This document shows, piece after piece, positions 8,035 to 15,942 of a stretch of DNA of 56,008 nucleotides. A program made the translations under genes and the position numbers. Positions within the stretch are counted from its first letter, which is position 1, and each line of letters opens with the position of its first letter. Source of the DNA: JACDQM01 sp044373315 (lineage in GTDB: Bacteria; Pseudomonadota; Gammaproteobacteria; Burkholderiales; Burkholderiaceae_C); the NCBI RefSeq assembly GCF_044373315.1, contig NZ_JBILQK010000018.1, positions 1 to 56,008 on the forward strand, written 5' to 3'. The notes under the pieces were generated by a model. That model had not been told where the DNA came from and did no database searches. It saw only the letters and a program-made list of their open reading frames with translations.

Positions 8035-8961
8035 ATGAACTTCCAGCAACTGCGCATCATCCGCGAGGCGGTCCAGCAGAACTTCAACCTGACCGATGTG
8101 GCCGCGGTGCTGTTCACCTCGCAGTCCGGCGTCTCCAAGCACATCAAGGACCTGGAGGACGAGTTGGGCGTCGAGCTCTTCGTGCGGCGCGGCAAGCGCC
8201 TGCTGGGGCTGACCGAGCCGGGCAAGGAACTGGCCGTGATCGTCGACCGCATGCTGCAGGACGCACGCAACATCAAGCGCCTGGCTGACCAGTTCTCCGA
8301 CGCCGACACCGGCCAGCTGACGATTGCCACCACCCACACGCAGGCGCGCTATGCCCTGCCGCAAGTGGTGGCGCGCTTCAAGGCCGCCTTCCCCAAGGTG
8401 CACCTGGTGCTGCACCAGGGCAGCCCGGCCGAAATCGTCGCGATGCTGGATTCCGGCGAGGCTGATGTCGGTATCGCCACCGAGGCACTGGACAAGAACC
8501 ATGCCTTCGTCACGTTTCCCTTCTACGACTGGCACCACGCGATCGTCGTGCCGCAGGGCCACGCGCTCGCGCAGCAGCCAGAGCCGATGACGATCGAGCA
8601 ACTCGCTGAACTGCCACTGATCACCTACCACGAGGGCTACACAGGCCGCGAGCGGATCGACGCCACCTTCGCCGCCGCCGGCCTGACGCCGGACCTGGTG
8701 ATGTCGGCGCTGGATGCCGATGTGATCAAGACTTACGTGCAGGTCGGACTGGGCGTGGGCATTATCGCGGCCATGGCCTTCGAGCCACAGCGCGACGCCG
8801 GCCTGCAGCTGATCAGCGCCGCGCACCTGTTCCCGCAGAACACCACGCGCATCGCGCTCAAGCGCGGCCACTATCTGCGCGGCTACGCCTACCGCTTCCT
8901 GCAAGAGTGCGCGGCTGATCTCGACGAGGATGCGGTGAAGGCGGCGTTGTCGGTGGACTGA
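8035..8961 (+). CDS. cysB: CysB-type LysR transcriptional regulator
   Basis: A 308-residue LysR regulator whose first 70 residues (MNFQQLRIIREAVQQNFNLTDVA, then SQSGVSKHIKDLEDELGVELF and RRGKRL) are nearly the CysB consensus. An effector domain follows (TIATTHTQARYALP onward). CysB proteins activate sulfate uptake and reduction genes during sulfur limitation, sensing O- or N-acetylserine. It lies 22 bases after cysA on the same strand, so it may be co-transcribed and autoregulated. Its likely targets are the 27-nt elements at 3954 and 9010. The related alkanesulfonate regulators Cbl/SsuR are an alternative. Confidence 0.9.
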   Translation: MNFQQLRIIREAVQQNFNLTDVAAVLFTSQSGVSKHIKDLEDELGVELFVRRGKRLLGLTEPGKELAVIVDRMLQDARNIKRLADQFSDADTGQLTIATTHTQARYALPQVVARFKAAFPKVHLVLHQGSPAEIVAMLDSGEADVGIATEALDKNHAFVTFPFYDWHHAIVVPQGHALAQQPEPMTIEQLAELPLITYHEGYTGRERIDATFAAAGLTPDLVMSALDADVIKTYVQVGLGVGIIAAMAFEPQRDAGLQLISAAHLFPQNTTRIALKRGHYLRGYAYRFLQECAADLDEDAVKAALSVD

Positions 8962-9009
8962 GCTGAGCCATCGGCGCTGACGCAAGGTCAGCTTTCCATT
9001 GACGGCTGC

Positions 9010-9036
9010 TAAGCAATGCAGAAGTTCTTGGTTCCC
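9010..9036 (+). promoter_or_regulatory. candidate CysB-type element upstream of the second sulfate-binding protein
   Basis: The counterpart of the element at 3954-3980: TAAGCAA at its start, AGAA in the middle and GTTCCC at its end, at identical spacing. It lies 60 bases before the start codon, similar to the 53 bases at the first site. A CCCGC-CACC-GCGGG hairpin follows directly (9034-9047). Confidence 0.5.
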
Positions 9037-9096
9037 GCCACCGCGGGCACTGCATAGAGTGAGGGTTCCCATCGCCTCCCTTGCTGAACCATTGCC

Positions 9097-10104
9097 ATGA
9101 AGATCAACCGTCGCCTCTACACGATCCTGGCCAGCGCGCTGCTGCTCGGCAGCGCCGCCGCCGTACAAGCCCAGGCCACGCTGCTCAACGTCTCCTACGA
9201 CCCGACGCGCGAGCTCTATCAGGACTTCAGCGCCGCCTTCGCAAAGCACTGGAAGGCCAAGACCGGCGAAAGCCTCAGCGTCAAGCAATCGCACGGCGGC
9301 TCGGGCAAGCAGGCCCGCTCGGTGATCGACGGCCTGGATGCCGATGTCGTGACACTGGCCCTGGCCTACGACATCGACGCCATCCATGACAAGGCCAAGC
9401 TGCTCCCCGCCGATTGGCAGAAGCGCCTGCCGAACAACAGCAGCCCCTACACCTCGACCATCGTCTTCCTGGTGCGCAAAGGCAATCCGAAAGGCATCAC
9501 CAACTGGCCGGATCTGGCGCGCAGCGGCATCGACGTGATCACGCCCAATCCCAAGACCTCGGGCGGCGCGCGCTGGAACTACCTGGCGGCCTGGGCCTAC
9601 GCCTTGAAGCAGCCGGGCGGCAATGGCGAATCCGCCAAGGCCCTCGTCAAGCGCATCTATGCCAACACAAAGGTGCTGGATTCGGGCGCACGAGGCTCTC
9701 TGACCACCTTCACCGCGCGCGGCATCGGCGACGTGCTGATCTCCTGGGAGAACGAGGCCTACCTGGCGGTCAAGGAGTTGGGCTCGCAGAAGTTCGAGAT
9801 CGTCACGCCGTCCCTGTCCATCCTGGCCGAGCCACCGGTGGCTGTCGTCGACAAGGTGGTCGACAAGCGCGGCACGCGCAAGCTGGCCGAGGCCTACCTG
9901 GAGTATCTGTACACCCCCGAAGGTCAGGACATCGCCGGCCGCCACTTCTACCGCCCGCGTGACGCGAAGGTTGCCGCCAAGTACGCCAAGCAGTTCGCCC
10001 ACACCCAGTTGATCACGGTGGACGAGGTGTTTGGCGGCTGGCGCGCGGCGCAGAAGACGCACTTCGACGACGGCGGCGTATTCGACCAGATCAGCGTGCG
10101 CTGA
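9097..10104 (+). CDS. sbp: sulfate ABC transporter substrate-binding protein (second copy)
   Basis: A 335-residue periplasmic binding protein, paralogous to the product of 4034-5059. It has a signal peptide (YTILASALLLGSAAAVQAQA) and the hallmarks LLNVSYDPTRELYQDF, QSHGGSGKQARSVIDGLDADVVTLA, TPNPKTSGGARWNYLAAW and FGGWRAAQKTHFDDGGVFDQI. The clearer Sbp-like sequence suggests sulfate. It has no permease of its own next to it, so it probably feeds CysTWA; two binding proteins sharing one channel, one for sulfate and one for thiosulfate, are known in enterobacteria. Probably regulated through the element at 9010. Confidence 0.92.
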   Translation: MKINRRLYTILASALLLGSAAAVQAQATLLNVSYDPTRELYQDFSAAFAKHWKAKTGESLSVKQSHGGSGKQARSVIDGLDADVVTLALAYDIDAIHDKAKLLPADWQKRLPNNSSPYTSTIVFLVRKGNPKGITNWPDLARSGIDVITPNPKTSGGARWNYLAAWAYALKQPGGNGESAKALVKRIYANTKVLDSGARGSLTTFTARGIGDVLISWENEAYLAVKELGSQKFEIVTPSLSILAEPPVAVVDKVVDKRGTRKLAEAYLEYLYTPEGQDIAGRHFYRPRDAKVAAKYAKQFAHTQLITVDEVFGGWRAAQKTHFDDGGVFDQISVR

Positions 10105-10143
10105 CACATTGCCGACCTTGCGCATCGGGTAGGCTGCGGGCCG

Positions 10144-11487
<1,344 letters not shown>

Positions 11488-11699
11488 CGCCGGCCTTGCA
11501 AGCGCCGGCTGCAGACGAAGAACTGGCCTGCGAAACCTTTGCTCATCGTCAAATCAACGTCACAAACGAGGGGCACAATGCAAGGCATCCAAGGCGACAA
11601 ACCGGCTGCAGATTGGGCAGAAAACTGGAACCCGTCACCAGCGCCAGAGGAAGCCGTCTTGAGGCGACACCATAAACGTCGCTTCTTGTCCGGTAAGCA
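11488..11699 (+). ncRNA. possible structured leader or small RNA between chrA and the redoxin gene
   Basis: About 300 bases without a recognised gene separate chrA from the redoxin start. GAGGCGAC (11661-11668) and GTCGCTTC (11678-11685) form an 8-bp stem with one G-U pair around a 9-base loop; 14 bases later comes a strong intrinsic terminator. Hairpin plus terminator is the usual layout of a small RNA 3' end or an attenuator. A GAGGGG precedes an ATG at 11578, but that frame reads through the terminator and resembles no protein I know. I see no good promoter, so it may simply be the chrA 3' UTR. Confidence 0.35.
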
Positions 11700-11729
11700 G
11701 GGCCACCGTCTGGTGGCCCTTTGCTTTTT
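11700..11729 (+). terminator. rho-independent terminator upstream of the redoxin gene
   Basis: GGGCCACC (11700-11707), loop GTCT, GGTGGCCC (11712-11719), then TTTGCTTTTT. A perfect 8-bp GC-rich stem with a T-rich tail. It ends transcription from chrA or from a short RNA 58 bases before the redoxin ATG. Confidence 0.85.
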
Positions 11730-11786
11730 GGGGACTCGAATCGGATGCGACACTGCACGCAGCTTGCGTTTGCCTGGAGACCCGAA

Positions 11787-12440
11787 ATGCTCAAGACTGT
11801 CCAGCACTCGCGCCTCGCGGCTCGTCGTCTCGTCCTGCGACTGATGGGTGGCACCGCGCTGGCTGCGCTTTCCAGTCTGGCTGTCGCGACAGCCAGCATC
11901 GGCCAGGCTGCACCCGACTTCAGCGCCAGCACCGCCGACGGCCGAACCCTGGAGCTGAAGTCCCTGCGCGGCAAGACCGTGGTGCTGGAATGGACCAACC
12001 ACGATTGCCCCTACGTCAAGAAGCATTACCGGAGTGGCAACATCCCGCAGCAGCAGCAGGACGCCACCGGCCAGGGCGTGGTCTGGCTGCAGATCATCTC
12101 GTCAGCGCCTGCCACGCAAGGCCATGTCGACGGTGCCACAGCGCTGCGGCTTAACACCGAGCGCAGCGCCAAGCCCGCGGCGGTTCTGCTCGACCCGACC
12201 GGCCAGATCGGCCGGCTGTATGGTGCCCGCACGACGCCGCACATGTACGTCATCACGCCCGAAGGCAGACTGGCCTATGCCGGCGGCATCGACAGCATCC
12301 CGAGCGCGCGCGACGAAGACATCGCCCGGGCCGATCAGTTCGTGCGCCTGGCCCTGGCCGATCTACGCGCCGGAAAGCCGGTGGGCCGCAGCAGCTCGCA
12401 AGCCTATGGCTGCAGCATCAAGTACGCTTCCAACTCATGA
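11787..12440 (+). CDS. exported thioredoxin-fold redoxin (AhpC/TSA type)
   Basis: A 217-residue protein with a twin-Arg-rich N-terminus and hydrophobic stretch (RRLVLRLMGGTALAALSSLAVATASIGQA), probably a signal peptide, followed by a redoxin domain beginning APDFSASTADGRTLELKSLRGKTVVLEW. The active-site region is NHDCPYVKKHY, so there is a single Cys where thioredoxin has CxxC; a second Cys lies near the C-terminus (YGCSIKY). Likely a periplasmic thiol peroxidase-like or redox protein. The ATG at 11787 has GGAGA upstream and gives a signal peptide; longer frames would run into the terminator. Its stop overlaps the next gene (ATGA). Confidence 0.85.
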   Translation: MLKTVQHSRLAARRLVLRLMGGTALAALSSLAVATASIGQAAPDFSASTADGRTLELKSLRGKTVVLEWTNHDCPYVKKHYRSGNIPQQQQDATGQGVVWLQIISSAPATQGHVDGATALRLNTERSAKPAAVLLDPTGQIGRLYGARTTPHMYVITPEGRLAYAGGIDSIPSARDEDIARADQFVRLALADLRAGKPVGRSSSQAYGCSIKYASNS

Positions 12441-12802
12441 CTTCACCCAGCAACAACGCAACGCGCAGCCCTGCCGAGCTGGCCCAGGCCCAGCTCGATG
12501 CCTACAACGCCAAGGATCTGGACGCGTTCTGCGCCTGTTACGCCGAGGAGGTGCGCGTCTGGCGGATGCCCGACCCGATGCCGCGTACTTCGGGCATCAG
12601 CAGCTTCCGCGAAAGCTATGCGGGCGGCCCCTTTGCCAACCCTGCCATCCGTGCCGAGGTGCGCGAGCGCCTGGTGATGGGCAGCAAGGTGGTGGACTAT
12701 GAGTGGGTGCATGGCCGCAGCGCCGAGGCACAGCCGGTGATGGTGGTCTATCACTGCCGCGACGGGCTGATCCACGAGGTCTACTTCTTCAGCCCCGATT
12801 GA
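12437..12802 (+). CDS. NTF2-like (SnoaL-type) protein
   Basis: A 121-residue protein with the cone-shaped NTF2/SnoaL pattern: an N-terminal helix AQLDAYNAKDLDAFCACYAEEVRVW, a central strand region, and a C-terminal VMVVYHCRDGLIHEVYFF strand pair. Families with this fold include ketosteroid isomerase-like enzymes and many proteins of unknown role; no substrate can be named. The start overlaps the redoxin stop (ATGA), so the two genes are coupled and probably work in the same condition. Confidence 0.82.
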   Translation: MTSPSNNATRSPAELAQAQLDAYNAKDLDAFCACYAEEVRVWRMPDPMPRTSGISSFRESYAGGPFANPAIRAEVRERLVMGSKVVDYEWVHGRSAEAQPVMVVYHCRDGLIHEVYFFSPD

Positions 12803-13109
12803 TGTGGCGCGGCGCTGACAGCGCCTTGACCATTGCGCCAGCGCGGATGCACACTACGTCCCTTCCTTCCACTCACACAGGAGCACACCATGGCCAAGAC
12901 TGATATTGCCCACCTCCTGTCGGCTGCGCTCCCGCGCCACGCCTGAGTCCGGCACGCCACGCCTCGCGTGGCTTCCTGAGCATCACTTGAGCGCCGCAGC
13001 CGCGGCCGACATCGCCCCACCTCCCGCACCTGAACCCTGGTTCAGGCTGGATTGATCGCGCCTGCGCGACGGCCACCAAGGCCGCCGTGCCGGGCTCTCA
13101 TCAAGCGAT
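12803..13109 (+). promoter_or_regulatory. leader-like intergenic region before rsgA
   Basis: This 307-base stretch has no recognisable protein. It contains a well-placed AGGAG (12879-12883), an 18-codon ORF at 12890-12946, a perfect 7-bp hairpin (12956-12972) and a second perfect hairpin (13029-13046: CCTGAAC, loop CCTG, GTTCAGG). Neither hairpin is followed by a T-run. The arrangement resembles a leader-peptide control region, but no run of one amino acid is seen, so the role is open. Confidence 0.35.
12890..12946 (+). CDS. 18-codon ORF with strong RBS (possible leader peptide)
   Basis: ATG preceded by AGGAG at 6 bases' spacing. The product starts MAKTDIAHLLSAALP and ends at a TGA 9 bases before a perfect hairpin. 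The initiation site looks real, but the peptide is too short for a family call. It could be a leader peptide for rsgA or the start of a decayed gene; nothing further downstream in any frame continues it convincingly. Confidence 0.35.
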   Translation: MAKTDIAHLLSAALPRHA

Positions 13110-14192
13110 GTGCTCGACATGCTCGAACTCGACTCCAAGACGCTCACGGCCCTGCGTGGCCTGGGACTCAACAATGCCTTGCTGAGCCGCCTGGCCAGCC
13201 TGCGCGACACCACCGGCACCTGGCCGGCCCGCATCACCGAGGTCCACCGCGACCGCTACACCATCACCGACGCCGCCGGTGCGCGCAGCGCTGGCTGCGT
13301 GCCCGAACTCAGCCGCGAGCTGCAGGCCTGCGGCGAAGCGCTGGCCGTGGGCGACTGGGTGCTGGTGGCCGAAGACGACTGGATCCACCAGCGCGTGCCG
13401 CCGCTCAACGCGCTGAGCCGGCGCACGCCCGCCGGCCGGCTGCAGGCGCTGGTGGCCAATGTGGACACCGCCCTGCTGGTGATGGGGCTGGACCATGACT
13501 TCAATCTGGCGCGCCTGGACCGCTATCTGCTGCTGACGCGCGCCGCTGGCGTGGCCAGCGTGGTAGTGCTCAGCAAGGCCGACCAGTGCGACTTCGTGGG
13601 CCAGCGCATGCAGCGCCTGCGCGCCCACCTGGCCTACAGCGCCGCCGTGGAAGTGCTGGCGCTGGACGGCACGCAGCCGGAAGCGCGCCTGCAACTGGTG
13701 CCCTGGCTGTCCGCAGGCAGCACGCTGGTGCTGCTGGGTTCCAGCGGCGCGGGCAAGAGCACGCTGACCAACACGCTGTGCGGCCTGGCCCTGCAGGACA
13801 CTGGCGGCGTACGCGCCGATGACAGCCGCGGCCGCCACACCACCACGGCGCGCAGCCTGCACCGCACGCCTGAGGGTGCCTGCATCATCGACACGCCCGG
13901 CCTGCGCGGCCTGGCGCTGGATGCCGACGAGGCAGATCTGGCCGCCGGTTTCGACGATGTGGCCCGGCTGGCGCCGGCCTGCCGCTTCCGCAACTGCAGC
14001 CACGGCAACGAGCCCGGCTGCGCGGTACGCGACACGCTGGACCCGACGCGGCTGAAGAGCTTCCACAAGCTGCAGCGCGAAGCCGAGCGCGGCCAGATGG
14101 ACCTGCAGCAAAGGCGCGAACAGCTGGCCGAGTGGAAAGCCCGCAGCCGGGGCGCGCGCGAGCGTCTGGCCAGCAAGCGCGGCGGCGCTTGA
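13110..14192 (+). CDS. rsgA: ribosome small subunit-dependent GTPase A (RsgA/YjeQ)
   Basis: A 360-residue circularly permuted GTPase. The order is an N-terminal OB-like region (ARITEVHRDRYTI...), then G4 (VLSKADQ), G1 (GSSGAGKST, residues 210-218), G2 region (GRHTTTARS) and G3 (DTPGLRG). The C-terminal zinc module is CRFRNCSHGNEPGC. RsgA assists late maturation of the 30S subunit in the cytoplasm. The first codon may be GTG at 13110 or ATG at 13119; neither has a strong RBS. The N-terminus is longer than in E. coli-type RsgA, and bacteria may carry a second copy, so this could be a paralogue. Confidence 0.9.
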   Translation: MLDMLELDSKTLTALRGLGLNNALLSRLASLRDTTGTWPARITEVHRDRYTITDAAGARSAGCVPELSRELQACGEALAVGDWVLVAEDDWIHQRVPPLNALSRRTPAGRLQALVANVDTALLVMGLDHDFNLARLDRYLLLTRAAGVASVVVLSKADQCDFVGQRMQRLRAHLAYSAAVEVLALDGTQPEARLQLVPWLSAGSTLVLLGSSGAGKSTLTNTLCGLALQDTGGVRADDSRGRHTTTARSLHRTPEGACIIDTPGLRGLALDADEADLAAGFDDVARLAPACRFRNCSHGNEPGCAVRDTLDPTRLKSFHKLQREAERGQMDLQQRREQLAEWKARSRGARERLASKRGGA

Positions 14193-14287
14193 TGCAGCGG
14201 CGGGCGCAGCGCGCACGTGAGCTCCGGCATGCCAAAAGCTGCGTGCGACACTGCGCGCCACCGCCTTAGACAGCCACGGGACGTGCC

Positions 14288-15901
14288 ATGAATTCCGCCC
14301 TCCAAGCCCGCATCGATGCCCTGTTCACCGATCTCGCCGGGCGCAGCGCGCCGGGCCTGGTGGTCGGCGTGCTGCAGGCCGGCGAGGTGCTGCATGCCAA
14401 GGGCTATGGCATGGCGGACCTGTCCCAGCTAACACCGCTGAAGGCCGACAGCGTGCTGCGCATCGCCTCGGTCTCCAAGCAGTTCACCGTGGCCGCCGCG
14501 CTGCTGCTGGAACGCCAGGGCCGGCTGTCGCAGCAGGACGATGTGCGCCAGCATCTGCCCGAGCTGGGGCCCTGGGATCTGGACGGCGCAGTGGTGCGCA
14601 TCGAACACCTGATGCGCAACACCAGCGGCCTGCCCGACGTGCTGGAGCTGCTGCGATTGGGCGGCGTAAACCTCGACCTGCGCGTGGACCGTGCCACGCT
14701 GCTGCAGGCGATGCTGCGCAACCGGCATCTGAACTTCATGCCGGGCAGCCAGTTTCTGTACTGCAACAGCGGCTTCGCGCTGCTGGGGCTGATCGTCGAG
14801 CGCATCACTGGCCAGAGCCTGGGCGAGCTGCTGCAGCAGCAGTTTTTCGGCCCGCTGGGCATGCGCCAGACGCGCATGCTGGTCGAAAGCGATGTGCCGC
14901 TGCCGCGCCTGGCGTCCGGCTATCTGCCGGTGCCCGCCGAAGCCGGCGGCGGCTGGCGCCGGGCCCAGCATGGCTTTGAGCATGGCGGCGAAGGCGGCAT
15001 GGTTTCCAGCGTGCAGGACATGCTGCAGTGGGCCGCCCACCTGCTGCGCCCGGCCGGCGCGGCGCCTGATATGGCCGCCGATCTGATGCATGCCGCTTCG
15101 CTGAACGGCGGCGAAGCCTCGCCCTATGCGCGCGGCCTGGAGCGCAGCACGCTGGACGGCCTGGCCTGCATCGGCCACGGCGGCCTGTGGCCGGGGTTCC
15201 GCACCGAGTTCCTACTGCTGCCCGAGCGCGAACTGGCGGTGGTGGTGATCAGCAACGACGGCGGCCACAACCCCTACAAGACCGCCCGCGAGATCGCCCG
15301 GCTGGCGCTGGACCTGCCACCGCCCGCAGCGGCTGCGCCCGATGCCGCGCTGCTGGGCCGCTGGTGGGATATGGCCAGTGCCCAGCTGCTGGAACTGAGC
15401 CTGCAGGGCAAGCGCCTGATGGCACAGCAGTGGGGCGTGAGCTTCGAGCTGCAGGCCACGGCCGACGGACGCTGGCTGCCGCTGCGCGGCGCCTACGAGT
15501 TGCAGCTGCTGGGCCTAGGCCCGGACGGGCGCCTGCAGCTGCAGGCGGGCCGCGGCCAGCAGCATGGCTTGCAGCGGCTCAATGCGCCGGCAGCGCTGCC
15601 CGAGGGTCTGGCTGGCGACTACTGGTGCGAGGACATTGCCACCTGGTGGCGCATCCGGCCCTGCGGCGCCGGGCTCGCGGTCTGGGCCGAAGGCCCGCTG
15701 CTCAAGCCCACCCAGCCCTGGGCCCTGCAAGGCCTGGATGCGGGCACGGTCGAGCTCCTGAGCCAGGGTTACTGGATGCAAGGCCGGCAGTTGCTGCATC
15801 CGCAGCGCGATGAGCAGGGTCGCGTACAGGCGCTGTGCGTCGACACCGCCCGTGTCAAGGGCCTGCGCTTCGAGCGCCGCAACGCAAGTAAAGAAGTTTG
15901 A
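14288..15901 (+). CDS. serine hydrolase of the beta-lactamase/D-aminopeptidase (S12) family
   Basis: A 537-residue penicillin-recognising enzyme. The catalytic elements are S61-V-S-K64 (SxxK), Y158-C-N160 (YxN) and H297-G-G (in place of KTG). After about residue 345 come two beta-rich C-terminal segments like domains B and C of D-aminopeptidase DAP. No signal peptide is visible, so it may be cytoplasmic. The expected reaction is hydrolysis of a D-amino-acid peptide or an ester; the substrate is unknown. It lies 41 bases before a TonB-dependent receptor and is probably co-transcribed, hinting that it processes the imported ligand. Confidence 0.85.
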   Translation: MNSALQARIDALFTDLAGRSAPGLVVGVLQAGEVLHAKGYGMADLSQLTPLKADSVLRIASVSKQFTVAAALLLERQGRLSQQDDVRQHLPELGPWDLDGAVVRIEHLMRNTSGLPDVLELLRLGGVNLDLRVDRATLLQAMLRNRHLNFMPGSQFLYCNSGFALLGLIVERITGQSLGELLQQQFFGPLGMRQTRMLVESDVPLPRLASGYLPVPAEAGGGWRRAQHGFEHGGEGGMVSSVQDMLQWAAHLLRPAGAAPDMAADLMHAASLNGGEASPYARGLERSTLDGLACIGHGGLWPGFRTEFLLLPERELAVVVISNDGGHNPYKTAREIARLALDLPPPAAAAPDAALLGRWWDMASAQLLELSLQGKRLMAQQWGVSFELQATADGRWLPLRGAYELQLLGLGPDGRLQLQAGRGQQHGLQRLNAPAALPEGLAGDYWCEDIATWWRIRPCGAGLAVWAEGPLLKPTQPWALQGLDAGTVELLSQGYWMQGRQLLHPQRDEQGRVQALCVDTARVKGLRFERRNASKEV

Positions 15902-15942
15902 AGTCCAGGCCTTGCGGCCGACAGACAGGAGGCGCGCATGCG

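Noticed and set aside
11488..11513. GCCGGC...GCCGGC hairpin just after chrA
   Set aside because: No T-tract follows; the better terminator is at 11700-11729.
11578..11844. An 88-codon frame with a good RBS ahead of the redoxin gene
   Set aside because: It reads through the strong terminator and into the redoxin signal peptide in another frame, with no family resemblance; kept only as part of the leader observation.
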